Below are positions 1 to 8,031 of a stretch of DNA of 52,198 bases, in pieces. The position numbers and the translations under genes were made by a program. The notes under the pieces were generated by a model, which saw only the letters and a program-made list of their open reading frames with translations, did no database searches and was not told where the DNA came from. The DNA is from Limiplasma sp048370855 (GTDB lineage Bacteria; Bacillota; Clostridia; Christensenellales; Aristaeellaceae): contig DBGEOK010000090.1 of the NCBI GenBank assembly GCA_048370855.1, positions 1 through 52,198 on the forward strand, written 5' to 3'. Within the stretch, counting starts at the first letter, position 1. Each line of letters opens with the position of its first letter.

Positions 1-115
1 ATTACTAGTTTACTATTTTTCTTAATGAAAAAAACAAGGAATAGCGACAAATTCCGTAGAAATCCTACCCATAATCAACGGCGGTTCCGTTGCGCAGTCA
101 GGAGGGAGCGGGGGT

Positions 116-604
116 ATGGCGATCCCTATTGGGCATGAGGACGTGGAAAGCGTGCTCAGACCCAGGCTCGGCTCTCTGTTTTTGACCTCCAATACGCTCG
201 CCGCGCAGCTAACGGCGAGGCTGCGCGCCTACGCCCCTTACCGCCAGACGCTGGAAAGCATGCGGGACGAGCTGGAAAGCTTTCTGGTCACAAGCCTGAA
301 CCGTCTGACGCGCGGCAGCATGACCGTGCTGAGCGACAACTATCACAGCGTCCGGCTGGGGCTAACGGAAATCGCAGAGCTTACCGACGAGTTGATGGGG
401 GTCCTCTTTGACAAGCTGACGCCGTTTTCCGCGAATTTTATCAAGCTGAACGATTACAGCCTTCGTGTGGAAAGCCTGTCGGCGCTCCGTGTGCTATATC
501 AAAAATATGCCGCTTACTTTACCGCGGAGGAGCTTTCATTTATGAAGCGCATGGTTCGCTCCATCTACCCGCCGGAGCGTTACCGAGACTGGCTGGAAGA
601 ATAA
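116..604 (+). CDS. hypothetical protein, helical, 162 aa
   Basis: I do not recognise this protein. The ATG at 116 follows a good ribosome binding site (GGAGGGAGC at about 101-109), and the reading frame runs uninterrupted to TAA at 602-604. The product has no signal peptide, no obvious membrane segment and no metal or nucleotide motif. It looks mainly alpha-helical with many Leu, Arg and Glu residues (for example LESMRDELESFL near residues 46-57), so a small cytoplasmic helical-bundle or adaptor protein is plausible. It is followed by a 223-base gap holding the promoter of the asd-dapA-dapB operon, so it is probably not part of that operon. Nothing in the sequence assigns a function. Confidence 0.7.
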   Translation: MAIPIGHEDVESVLRPRLGSLFLTSNTLAAQLTARLRAYAPYRQTLESMRDELESFLVTSLNRLTRGSMTVLSDNYHSVRLGLTEIAELTDELMGVLFDKLTPFSANFIKLNDYSLRVESLSALRVLYQKYAAYFTAEELSFMKRMVRSIYPPERYRDWLEE

Positions 605-690
605 TCAGCGTGCGTTTTGGGCTTTTCTCCCCCGGGCGGGCGGGTCCAGCCTGTTTGGCAGACTTGCCAATCGCGCGCCCGGGCCGGAAG

Positions 691-719
691 TTGACAACCG
701 AACGGCGCCATGCTATGCT
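691..719 (+). promoter_or_regulatory. sigma-A type promoter of asd-dapA-dapB
   Basis: TTGACA at 691-696 and TATGCT at 714-719 are separated by exactly 17 bases. Transcription would start near 726, leaving a leader of about 100 bases before asd. The -35 box is perfect and the -10 box has four of six consensus bases. Confidence 0.75.
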
Positions 720-729
720 TTACCGAAGC

Positions 730-758
730 CGCATGCCGGCGCACGCCATGCGCTTTTT
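730..758 (+). promoter_or_regulatory. possible attenuator hairpin in the asd leader
   Basis: CGCATG at 730-735 can pair with CATGCG at 747-752 and is followed directly by CTTTTT at 753-758, which resembles a weak intrinsic terminator just after the transcription start. The left arm could instead pair with the GGCGTATGGCGGC stretch near 774-786, which would be a competing structure. The stem is only six base pairs and I could not match the leader to the lysine riboswitch, so this is a tentative call. Confidence 0.3.
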
Positions 759-827
759 GGCATAGGGTGATAAGGCGTATGGCGGCGGGGAAGCCTGAGA
801 TAAGCAATCAGAAACGAGGTCGTTGGA

Positions 828-1919
828 ATGCAACAGTATCGCGTGGGAATCATCGGCGCGACGGGGATGGTGGGGCAGCGCTTTGTATTGCTTTTGCAAA
901 ACCACCCATGGTTCAGGGTTACATGTGTGGCGGCGAGCAGCCGCAGCGCCGGCAAAACCTATGAAGAGGCTGTGCGGGGCCGCTGGGCGTTTCAGGATAA
1001 GGACGTGCCGGCGGAAATTGCCGCCCTGCCCGTACTGGACGCGTCAGAGGTGGAAAAGGTCGCCTCGCTTGTGGACTTCGTTTTTTGCGCCGTGGATATG
1101 AAAAAGGTTGAAATCCTCGCGCTGGAGGAACGCTATGCGAAGGCGGAGATACCGGTCGTCAGCAACAACAGCGCGAACCGGCATACGCCGGATGTTCCCA
1201 TGCTGATTCCCGAAATCAACGGCGCGCATGCCGGGGTGATCGAGGCGCAGCGCGCGCGGCTTGGCGTCAGGAGGGGCTTTATCGCCGTCAAGCCCAATTG
1301 CAGCATCCAGAGCTATGTGCCGGCCCTGTGGCCGCTGTTGGATTACGGCCCTGAAAGCGTGATGGTCTGCACCTATCAGGCCATCAGCGGCGCGGGAAAA
1401 ACCTTTGCAACGTGGCCGGAAATGGTGGACAACGTCATTCCCTATATCGGCGGGGAGGACGAAAAGAGCGAGCGGGAGCCCCTGAAGATTTATGGCCGCG
1501 TTGAAAACGGACGCATTCTGGACGCGCCCGGCCCGCGCATCAGCGCGCAGTGCGTGCGCGTGGCGTGCGCCGACGGCCACCTGGCCGCCGTCAGCGTGAA
1601 GTTTGCCCGTAAGCCCGCCAGGGAGGCGATCCTGGAACGCTGGGCGAACGCGAAGCCCGCGACCGCCGGCCTGGGGCTGCCCTCCGCCCCGGAAAGGTTC
1701 CTGACCTATTTTGAAGATCCCTCGCGCCCGCAAACGCGGCTGGACCGCGACCTGGAAAACGGCATGGGGATTTCGATTGGCCGGCTTCGTGAGGACCCGG
1801 TTATGGATTATAAGTTCGTTTGCCTCAGCCATAACACGCTTCGCGGCGCGGCCGGCGGCGGCGTCCTGAGCGCGGAATATTTGTGCAGGCTGGGGTATAT
1901 TTCTCATCAGAGCGCTTGA
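828..1919 (+). CDS. asd: aspartate-semialdehyde dehydrogenase
   Basis: Reduces L-aspartyl-4-phosphate to L-aspartate-4-semialdehyde with NADPH, the branch point to lysine/diaminopimelate, threonine and methionine. The 363-residue protein has the N-terminal nucleotide-binding motif GATGMVGQRF (residues 10-19), the catalytic cysteine in KPNCSIQS (Cys158), and the probable catalytic histidine in ADGH (His251). The GAGKT stretch near 188-192 and the length fit the archaeal/fungal-like branch of the family rather than the E. coli type. The ATG at 828 is preceded by GAGG with eight-base spacing. dapA starts 14 bases after the stop, and dapB follows, so the three genes form one operon driven from 691-719. 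The identification is firm; allosteric control cannot be read from the sequence. Confidence 0.97.
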   Translation: MQQYRVGIIGATGMVGQRFVLLLQNHPWFRVTCVAASSRSAGKTYEEAVRGRWAFQDKDVPAEIAALPVLDASEVEKVASLVDFVFCAVDMKKVEILALEERYAKAEIPVVSNNSANRHTPDVPMLIPEINGAHAGVIEAQRARLGVRRGFIAVKPNCSIQSYVPALWPLLDYGPESVMVCTYQAISGAGKTFATWPEMVDNVIPYIGGEDEKSEREPLKIYGRVENGRILDAPGPRISAQCVRVACADGHLAAVSVKFARKPAREAILERWANAKPATAGLGLPSAPERFLTYFEDPSRPQTRLDRDLENGMGISIGRLREDPVMDYKFVCLSHNTLRGAAGGGVLSAEYLCRLGYISHQSA

Positions 1920-1933
1920 CGGGAGGTTTCGGT

Positions 1934-2824
1934 ATGGCGACAAGGCCTTTGTTCCGCGGCAGCGCGGTCGCGCTGGTCACCCCTCTGCGGGAGGGTCGGG
2001 TGGATGTTCCTGCGCTGCGCAGGCTGGTGAACTTTCAAATTGACAACGGCACGGCGGCGATCGTCTCCTGCGGCACCACCGGCGAGCCCTCCACCCTCAC
2101 GCCGGACGAGCGGGAGACGGTCATCCGCGAGACGGTGGACGCCGCCGCCGGCCGCGTGCCGGTCATTTGCGGCACGGGGAGCAACTGCACCCAGAGCGTC
2201 ATCGACGCCGAAAGACGTTACCGCGGGTTGGGATGCGCGGCGCAGCTTGTCGTTACGCCGTATTACAACAAGACTACGCAGGAGGGGCTCTACGCGCATT
2301 TTATGGCGGTCGCGGAGAATACCGAGCTGCCGATTATCCTGTATAACGTGCCCAGCAGGACGAACCTGGAAATCGCGCCTGAAACGCTGAGCAGGCTCGC
2401 GCCCAGCGGCCGGTTCATCGCTCTGAAGGAGAGCAGCTACAACGTCCCGTATGTGATGGAAAAGCTGAGCGCCATGGAGGGAAAGATCACGCTGTACAGC
2501 GGAAATGACGACATGATCTATCCGCTGCTGGGCCTGGGCGCGCAGGGCGTCGTATCGGTGATGGCCAACCTGCTGCCAGGGGAGGTGCGCGGGCTGGTGG
2601 ACGCCTATTTCAGCGGCGACACGTCGGCCGCTCTGGAGCGGCAAACCCGCCTGCTGCCCCTGGTGCGCGCGCTGTTCGCCGAGGTCAGCCCCATTCCGTG
2701 CAAATTTGCCATGGAGGCCATGGGGCTGTGCGGCGGGGAGCTGCGGCTGCCGCTGGTAGAGGCGAGCGAGGGCGCAAAGCAAAAGATGACGGAGGCGCTG
2801 AGGGCGCTCGGCGTTTCATGCTGA
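1934..2824 (+). CDS. dapA: 4-hydroxy-tetrahydrodipicolinate synthase
   Basis: Condenses pyruvate with aspartate-4-semialdehyde through a Schiff base, the first committed step to diaminopimelate. The 296-residue TIM-barrel protein shows CGTTGEPSTL (residues 47-56, pyruvate carboxylate binding), the catalytic tyrosine in YNVPSRT (Tyr137) and the Schiff-base lysine in ALKES (Lys165). I chose the ATG at 1934 because it has GGGAGG at 1921-1926 and gives the conserved family N-terminus; an upstream in-frame start at 1883 would overlap asd by 37 bases. It lies second in asd-dapA-dapB. Length and motifs are normal for the family. Confidence 0.97.
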   Translation: MATRPLFRGSAVALVTPLREGRVDVPALRRLVNFQIDNGTAAIVSCGTTGEPSTLTPDERETVIRETVDAAAGRVPVICGTGSNCTQSVIDAERRYRGLGCAAQLVVTPYYNKTTQEGLYAHFMAVAENTELPIILYNVPSRTNLEIAPETLSRLAPSGRFIALKESSYNVPYVMEKLSAMEGKITLYSGNDDMIYPLLGLGAQGVVSVMANLLPGEVRGLVDAYFSGDTSAALERQTRLLPLVRALFAEVSPIPCKFAMEAMGLCGGELRLPLVEASEGAKQKMTEALRALGVSC

Positions 2825-2858
2825 GGGCGGAGCGAACGCTTCCAAAGGAGCGTGGGGT

Positions 2859-3620
2859 ATGAATTTGATTATCGGCGGCGCGCTTGGGCGCATGGGACGA
2901 GAGGTGGCGCTGGCGGCGGAGGCTGCCGGCTTTGGCGTGACCTGCGGCGTGGACGTAAAATTCAGCGGGCAGCCCGCTGATTTCCCGATTGTGACGGGCT
3001 TTGACCGGGTGGAAGCGGACGCCGACGCCCTGATTGATTTTTCCCGTCCGGAGGCGCTGCCGGAGCTGCTGCAATTGGCCTGTCAAAAGCGGATGCCCAC
3101 GGTGCTCTGCGCGACGGGCTATACGGATGTCGAGGTAAAATCCATCGAGCGAGCGGCTGCGGAAATTCCGATTTTGCGCAGCGCCAACATGAGCCTTGGC
3201 GTCAATGTGATGCGGCAGCTCGTTGCGATGGCCGCCAAGGCGCTCGGAGAGGATTTTGATATTGAAATTATCGAAAAGCACCACCGCATGAAGGTCGACA
3301 GCCCCAGCGGAACGGCGATCATGCTGTACGACGCCGCCGCGGCCGAACGGGATTCCCAGGCGGAGGCCGTCTATGGAAGGTATGGGCGCACGCAAAAACG
3401 CGCGCCGCATGAAATTGGCATTCACGCGGTGCGCGGCGGAAGCGTTACGGGGGAGCACGAGGTTGGGTTCTATGGAAACGGAGAGCAAATTCTGCTCACC
3501 CACCGGGCGGAAAACCGCTCGCTTTTTGCGCAGGGCGCGCTGCGGGCCGCGCGGTTCCTTCAGGGAAAGCCCGCGGGCCTGTACACGATGCAAGACGTCG
3601 TCACAGAAATGCTGCGATGA
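2859..3620 (+). CDS. dapB: 4-hydroxy-tetrahydrodipicolinate reductase
   Basis: Reduces the DapA product to tetrahydrodipicolinate with NAD(P)H. The 253-residue protein has a Rossmann motif GALGRMG (residues 7-13, with Ala-Leu where many homologues have Ala-Xaa-Gly), the catalytic signature EKHHRMKVDSPSGTA (residues 139-153, His141/His142 and Lys145), and the downstream HAVRGGSVTGEH block. The start at 2859 follows AAAGGAG at the usual distance. It ends the asd-dapA-dapB operon and converges on the XRE gene, with only seven bases between the two stops. In this window the next step is supplied by dapL, not by the succinylase route. Confidence 0.97.
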   Translation: MNLIIGGALGRMGREVALAAEAAGFGVTCGVDVKFSGQPADFPIVTGFDRVEADADALIDFSRPEALPELLQLACQKRMPTVLCATGYTDVEVKSIERAAAEIPILRSANMSLGVNVMRQLVAMAAKALGEDFDIEIIEKHHRMKVDSPSGTAIMLYDAAAAERDSQAEAVYGRYGRTQKRAPHEIGIHAVRGGSVTGEHEVGFYGNGEQILLTHRAENRSLFAQGALRAARFLQGKPAGLYTMQDVVTEMLR

Positions 3621-3627
3621 AGCCCGC

Positions 3628-3954
3628 TTATTCCGTCGGTTCGTTCCACTCGCCCAGATGGCTTTGAATGGTCGATAAAATTTCCTGAAGCGCGATGCGC
3701 TGATGGCGGTTCAGGCTTTGCGGCATGGGCCCCAGCCCGTTGTTGCTCAGGCTGCCGGCCATCAGGTAGTCCAGGCTTACCTCCAGCGCGTTTGCGAGGG
3801 AAACGAGGGTTTCCAGGCTTGCCTTACGCGAGCCGCGTTCCACGTGCCCCACAAACGAGGTGCTGACGTTAATTTTTTCCGCGAGCTGCTCCTGCGTCCA
3901 GCCCAGGCTTGTGCGCTGCTTGCGCACGCGCCTTCCCAAATCGACGTAATCCAT
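3628..3954 (-). CDS. XRE-family helix-turn-helix regulator
   Basis: A 108-residue DNA-binding protein. Residues 6-61 form a lambda-repressor-like HTH (RRVRKQRTSLGWTQEQLAEK, then a recognition-helix region STSFVGHVERGSRKAS, then the usual LETLVSLANALEVSLDYLM). The remaining 45 residues are helical and probably dimerise. I chose the ATG at 3954, which has a GGGGGA site and a good upstream promoter; the longer frame to 4047 has no support. It lies downstream of the DegV gene on the same strand. Its target is unknown; the inverted repeat at the degV promoter is one possibility. Confidence 0.85.
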   Translation of the reverse strand: MDYVDLGRRVRKQRTSLGWTQEQLAEKINVSTSFVGHVERGSRKASLETLVSLANALEVSLDYLMAGSLSNNGLGPMPQSLNRHQRIALQEILSTIQSHLGEWNEPTE

Positions 3955-3974
3955 GGCAGGGTCCCCCCTATCGA

Positions 3975-4002
3975 ATAATATCCATGCTACATAATATATC
4001 AA
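3975..4002 (-). promoter_or_regulatory. promoter of the XRE regulator
   Basis: Read on the minus strand, TTGATA (4002-3997) and TATTAT (3980-3975) are 16 bases apart, about 20 bases upstream of the start codon at 3954. The stretch is AT-rich within GC-rich surroundings. Confidence 0.55.
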
Positions 4003-4148
4003 CGCCTTTGGAAACCGAAAAGATCCCATTAGCCATAATTGATGCATGCTTTACGGGCTTTGGGGAAAAAGGCGTTTTTTTGTCGCAGCACGTCGATTTC
4101 GTATGGCGGCGCGTCAAACGCATTGCGCCCGCGTGAGCGCGGAGCCTG

Positions 4149-5027
4149 TCAGTTCGGGCGCTCCTTGCCAAAGAAGCAAACGGCAACGGTGCCGGGCCCG
4201 CAGTGCGCGCCGATAACGGGGCCGACGTAATAGGTTTGGATATCGCCAAGGCTGGGAACGCGCTCCCGAACCAGCGCCTCCAGGCGCGCGGCATCCTCGG
4301 GCGCGTCGGCGTGGAGAATAATCGGATTTGCGTCCGCCGGGTCGTCTATATTTTCCGCCGCCTTTTCCGCAAGCACGCGCAGGGCGCGCTTGCGGCCCTG
4401 TACCTTGTCCACGTTGATGAGCTTGCCCGATTTGCTTTCCGTAATAATCGGCTTCAGATCCAGCATGGAGCCGACGGTCGCGGCCACGGCTCCGATGCGC
4501 CCGCCGCGCCGGAGGTATTTCAGGTCGTCCACGGTAAACCACGCCTGGGCGCGCGCCTTGTTCCGCTCCAGCCAATCCGCGACTTCCTCCATGGCCTTGC
4601 CCTCGCGGTACAGCGCGTGCGCCTTGAGGATGAGGATGCTTTGGGGCGCGGAAATGCTCAGCGTGTCCACCACGATCATTTTGCGCTCGGGATATTTGGC
4701 AAGCAGCTCCTCCCGCGCGGCATAGACGTTGTTGATGGTGCTGGAAAGCTGGCTGGAAAAGGCGACGAACAGGATATCCTTGCCCGCGGCGAAGCAGGGC
4801 TCAAAGTACTCCAGGTAGACGGCTGTGGGCAGCAGCGAGGTGACGGGGGCGGCGCCCGCGCGCATGTTGTCAAAATAGTCCTTCTGCTTCCCGCTGCGCC
4901 CCAGGTCGTCCAGGTATTCCTGGCCGTCCACAATATAGGGCATGTACACCATGGTCAGGTCCAGCTCGTCCACATAGCGGTGGGGCAGGTCGGAGTCGGA
5001 GTCGGTCATAAAGACATAGGGATTCAT
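4149..5027 (-). CDS. DegV family fatty-acid-binding protein
   Basis: DegV/FakB-type proteins bind a single fatty acid, and in Firmicutes FakB presents it to the kinase FakA for phospholipid synthesis. The 292-residue protein has the family N-terminus TDSDSDLP (residues 8-15), the FSSQLSSTINN block (about 90-100), FTVDDLKYLRRGGRIG (about 162-177) and the C-terminal PVIGAHCGPGTVA. The start at 5027 has a perfect AAGGAGG. No fakA is adjacent, so a role in exogenous fatty-acid use is inferred from the family only. PlsX, AcpP and an acyl-ACP thioesterase elsewhere in the window fit lipid metabolism. A promoter with a palindrome lies directly upstream. Confidence 0.9.
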   Translation of the reverse strand: MNPYVFMTDSDSDLPHRYVDELDLTMVYMPYIVDGQEYLDDLGRSGKQKDYFDNMRAGAAPVTSLLPTAVYLEYFEPCFAAGKDILFVAFSSQLSSTINNVYAAREELLAKYPERKMIVVDTLSISAPQSILILKAHALYREGKAMEEVADWLERNKARAQAWFTVDDLKYLRRGGRIGAVAATVGSMLDLKPIITESKSGKLINVDKVQGRKRALRVLAEKAAENIDDPADANPIILHADAPEDAARLEALVRERVPSLGDIQTYYVGPVIGAHCGPGTVAVCFFGKERPN

Positions 5028-5046
5028 GCGTTGTCCTCCTTGCGGT

Positions 5047-5115
5047 GGGTCGACGACCCAAATTAGGCGATATAAATACAGTTTGTATTCTAACCCTTTT
5101 GTCTTGTTTTTGCAA
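5047..5115 (-). promoter_or_regulatory. degV promoter with overlapping palindromes
   Basis: On the minus strand TTGCAA (5115-5110) and TAGAAT (5092-5087) are 17 bases apart. A palindrome with arms AATACA and TGTATT (5075-5089, three-base centre) covers the end of the -10 box and the start site, where a repressor would block transcription. A second inverted repeat, GGGTC and GACCC at 5047-5059, lies in the leader. A regulator is not identified; the XRE protein at 3628-3954 is a candidate by position. Confidence 0.5.
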
Positions 5116-5146
5116 GCGGACGCGGGACAGCGGTGAGCGCGCCGTG

Positions 5147-5530
5147 CCGTTCAGGCTTTTGACGAACCCTTTTGGGAGGCGTCGGAGGGCCGCGGCGTGA
5201 AGCGCGAAGGACGATAAAGGCTTCCCGCCTGCGACCCGGGCAAGCGCTTTGTCCTTGACAGCGCGTCAGAAAAGGACGCGTCTTTTACTGATGATACGGA
5301 AAGTGTTTGCGCCGGAGGCTCAAACTCAGGCCGAAATCCGCCTGTCAGCGTTTTTTTTGCGCCATGGACTTTCGGAAACGCTTCGGACAGGGCCGATACG
5401 CTCCGCCCGGACGGCGCGTACCGCGAAAGCGCCTAAAGCGTTGCCGAGCGCAGGTCAACCGTGCGAACCGATTTCATTTGGAGGGATCGCGGCCCCTCCA
5501 GGCAGCCCCAAAGGGGAACCATTCGCCGCG
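5147..5530. repeat. intergenic hairpin repeat, copy 1
   Basis: This 512-base gap (5028-5539) holds no gene beyond the promoter above. It carries a copy of the dispersed repeat. 5465-5485 reads CGATTTCATTTGGAGGG in the same form as at 19389-19406 and 28313-28330, preceded by TTGCCGAGCGCAGGTCAAC (as at 19361-19379). 5270-5330 matches 19258-19315 (shared blocks AAAAGG.CGCG, TTTTAC, TGTTTGCGC.GGAGGC). A second block at 5147-5190 (TTTTGACGAACCC..GGAGGCGTCGGAGGGCC) matches 21628-21655 and resembles the opposite end of the element. The copy lies just 3' of the amidotransferase gene. Confidence 0.75.
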
Positions 5531-5539
5531 CCGAGGCGG

Positions 5540-6685
5540 TCAGCGCACGCTGTACCGCTTCTTCTTAATCCGGTCCAGGCCCTTGCGCCCAAGCAGCCTC
5601 TGCGCCAGGTTAAACAGCTTGGCTTGGGAGAAATAGGCGTCGTCGGGCGTAGGGGGCGCGTCCAGGATTTTCCGCCATTCTTCCGGGTCCAATTCCAGCT
5701 TTTTGAGGATATACGCCTCGTCCTCGCGCTGCTGCTCCACGGGATAGGGCGGCTGCTCCAGCTCGTTCAGCGCCTCCGCGCGCGTCATCTCGCCGTTCAT
5801 CACCAGGCAGCTCAGGTGGTAGCGGCGCTTGTCGTACCCAAACTTGCGCGGCAAATAGACGCTTTGGAAATACTTGGTGAATCGGCTCTCAAAATGCTTG
5901 CCGCCGTAATACTCCCAGCCAAATTCCCGGGAAAGCGTTTCAATGGCTTCCTTTTTGGAATAGGGCACGCTGTCCAGCAGGTTGATCTTGGTGACGCCCG
6001 GCAGGCCCATCCAAGCCTCCCACAGCGACAGCCGGGGATATTTTCTGAGGCTTTTCCCCCGCCCGTGCTTCCTGTATATGCTGTTTAAATGCCAGGTATC
6101 CCGGTAGCTGTGCTGCATGGTGAAAGGAGGAGCCGCGCCCTCGGTCGCCAGGTTGCTGCCGTTGAGGATATACCGTACCTTGTATTTCCGCGCCGCCTGG
6201 TAAACGGCCGCGCAAAAGAGGTGATCCTGCGGCACGTCCAGGTTCGCCACGCCGGAGAGCATGTATGCCCGCTGGAGCTCCTTCATCGTAGGCCAATCCA
6301 CCACATAGGTATGAAGCTGAACGCCCAGCTTCTGGCACATGCGCTCGATGTTGCGAACCGCCGTTTCGCTGTTCCAGCCGCTGTCCACGTGCACGGCCAG
6401 CACACGAAGGCCCAGCTTGCTGGCGACGGAAAGCATATAGGCGCTGTCCACGCCGCCGGAAATGCCCAGGATGCAGTCATAGGCAAGCCCCCGGCTGCGT
6501 TCCTTCATCACGGATACGGTATGCTCCAGCTCCTTTTCGCTTACGCCGGGCCGGTAGCCGCTGAGCGCCCGGGCCTCCAGATAGCGCGTACAGCTACTGC
6601 ATACGCCGTTTTCATCAAAGGTAACGCCGGGGTCGCTGCTGTCCATCACGCAGCGCGTGCAAACCCGATAGCCTTCCTTCGCCAT
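5540..6685 (-). CDS. N-acetyl sugar amidotransferase, WbpG/PseA-like
   Basis: A 381-residue PP-loop ATPase. The N-terminus has two CxxC pairs (CTRC near residues 9-12 and CSSC near 29-32), which would bind zinc, followed by the ATP pyrophosphatase loop GISGGVDSAYM (about 75-85). This layout is that of WbpG/PseA enzymes, which activate an N-acetyl group of a UDP- or CMP-sugar and place an ammonia-derived nitrogen to form an acetamidino sugar for surface glycans. Known members rely on HisH/HisF-like partners for ammonia; none is present nearby, nor is any sugar biosynthesis gene. I chose the ATG at 6685 (GGGAGG upstream) over an upstream TTG at 6715. The family is clear, the substrate is not. 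Confidence 0.85.
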   Translation of the reverse strand: MAKEGYRVCTRCVMDSSDPGVTFDENGVCSSCTRYLEARALSGYRPGVSEKELEHTVSVMKERSRGLAYDCILGISGGVDSAYMLSVASKLGLRVLAVHVDSGWNSETAVRNIERMCQKLGVQLHTYVVDWPTMKELQRAYMLSGVANLDVPQDHLFCAAVYQAARKYKVRYILNGSNLATEGAAPPFTMQHSYRDTWHLNSIYRKHGRGKSLRKYPRLSLWEAWMGLPGVTKINLLDSVPYSKKEAIETLSREFGWEYYGGKHFESRFTKYFQSVYLPRKFGYDKRRYHLSCLVMNGEMTRAEALNELEQPPYPVEQQREDEAYILKKLELDPEEWRKILDAPPTPDDAYFSQAKLFNLAQRLLGRKGLDRIKKKRYSVR

Positions 6686-6804
6686 ATTTCTCAAATCCTC
6701 CCAAGCGGTTTCCAAGCGCTCCCCCTGTTATCCCGTGTATCATATCATTCGAGGGCTTTTGTGTCAAACCGCCAAATTTCCTTGCCATCCGGCCTGTCAA
6801 ACCC

Positions 6805-6833
6805 TTTACATTACATTTGATTTGCGATATAAT
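6805..6833 (+). promoter_or_regulatory. promoter of the ABC importer operon
   Basis: TTTACA at 6805-6810 and a perfect TATAAT at 6828-6833 with 17-base spacing. The leader would be about 90 bases; I see no riboswitch in it. Confidence 0.8.
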
Positions 6834-6931
6834 GAGCTGGAGAAACAGCGATCGTATCAGACAAAGGAAAATCATACGCTGGCAGCGCAGCCGGCGATGA
6901 GTATACAATTCAACAAGGAGGAACGGAACCC

Positions 6932-7951
6932 ATGAAAAAGCTCTTGGCAACCCTTCTGACCCTCGCCCTGCTGCTGGGCGGCTCGAGCGCCCTGGCGTCC
7001 AACACGGAGGTTTCCGGCAAGGTCATCATCTACACCTCCATGTACCAGGATATCTGCGACATGATGAGCGAGGCGCTCAAAGCGGAGTTCCCCAACTGTG
7101 AAATCGAGTTTTTCCAGGGCGGCACCGGCACGCTCCAGACCAAGATTGCCGGAGAGATGGAAAGCGGCAAGCTGGGCTGCGACATGCTGATGGTCGCGGA
7201 GCCCGCCTACTCGCTCGAGCTCAAGGATGGCGGCTGGCTGCATCCCTATCTGACCGAGGCGCGCAACAACATGCGGTTCGACTACGACGAGGAGGGCTAC
7301 TGGTATTGCGTGCGCGTATGCTCCATGGGCCTGGCCTATAACCCGGATATGTACGCCAAGGAAGAGATTCCCACCTCGTATGAAGCCTTCGCCTATGACA
7401 CCGAGGCCGCCGGCATGATCTCCATGTCCAACCCGCTGACCAGCGGCACCGCCATGGCGACCATCGTGGGCCTGCTGGACAAGTACGGCGAGGAGTACTT
7501 TGACGCCCTGGGCAAGCAGAACGTGATGATCGAGAGCGGTTCCTCCGCGCTTGCCAAGCTGGAAACCGGCGAGTGCAAGGTCATTATGATTCTGGAGGAA
7601 TCCGTGCTGAAAAAGCGCGAGGAGGAAGGCTCCACGCTGGAGTGGTTCATTCCCGACGACGGCAACGTGCTGGTGCCCTCCACGGTTATGACCGTGGATC
7701 CGGCCAAGAGCGCCAACAGCAACGCGGCCGCGTGCGAAGCCATCACCGACTGGCTGCTCTCCGAGGAAGGCCAGAGCTACATCGTCAAGGGCTGGATGCA
7801 CAGCGTGCTGACCGACTACCCCACCGAGCCCTACGACGGCGCGTCCACCGTGGACCTGAAGGGCAAGGATATCCCCGTGGATTGGGAGAAGTGCTATAAG
7901 GAGCGCGACACCATCCGCACCATGTTCCAGGAGAAGGTAACCGTCGAATAA
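6932..7951 (+). CDS. ABC importer substrate-binding protein (Fe3+ class)
   Basis: Secreted receptor of an ABC importer, 339 residues. The N-terminus is a typical signal peptide (Lys-Lys, then a leucine-rich core, cleavage likely after ALA at residue 22). No lipobox cysteine is present, which is unusual for a Gram-positive receptor that needs membrane anchoring. The mature part starts with KVIIYTSMYQ, the first strand typical of FbpA/FutA-like binding proteins, and SGTAMATIVG near 170-180 fits the ligand-binding helix start. The start has a perfect AAGGAGG. It is followed by its permease and ATPase. Iron is the best guess by family; phosphonate, polyamine or sugar-phosphate ligands cannot be excluded. 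Confidence 0.88.
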   Translation: MKKLLATLLTLALLLGGSSALASNTEVSGKVIIYTSMYQDICDMMSEALKAEFPNCEIEFFQGGTGTLQTKIAGEMESGKLGCDMLMVAEPAYSLELKDGGWLHPYLTEARNNMRFDYDEEGYWYCVRVCSMGLAYNPDMYAKEEIPTSYEAFAYDTEAAGMISMSNPLTSGTAMATIVGLLDKYGEEYFDALGKQNVMIESGSSALAKLETGECKVIMILEESVLKKREEEGSTLEWFIPDDGNVLVPSTVMTVDPAKSANSNAAACEAITDWLLSEEGQSYIVKGWMHSVLTDYPTEPYDGASTVDLKGKDIPVDWEKCYKERDTIRTMFQEKVTVE

Positions 7952-7968
7952 TCCGATTCAAGCGTGCC

Positions 7969-7991
7969 GGAGGCGGGCGCGTCCCGCCTCC
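7969..7991 (+). terminator. intercistronic hairpin after the binding-protein gene
   Basis: GGAGGCGGG (7969-7977) and CCCGCCTCC (7983-7991) form a perfect nine-pair GC stem with a five-base loop and no T-run. Such hairpins between receptor and permease genes usually protect the receptor mRNA or partly stop transcription, giving more receptor than permease. That role is inferred. Confidence 0.65.
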
Positions 7992-8031
7992 GCGCCGTAT
8001 GGCGAGAACCCAAGAACCGGGGAGGGTCAAT

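Noticed and set aside
726..827. Lysine riboswitch upstream of asd
   Set aside because: The leader is too short and lacks the conserved core of the lysine aptamer.
5249..6088. 279-codon plus-strand frame starting in the repeat
   Set aside because: It is made of repeat sequence and the antisense of the amidotransferase gene.
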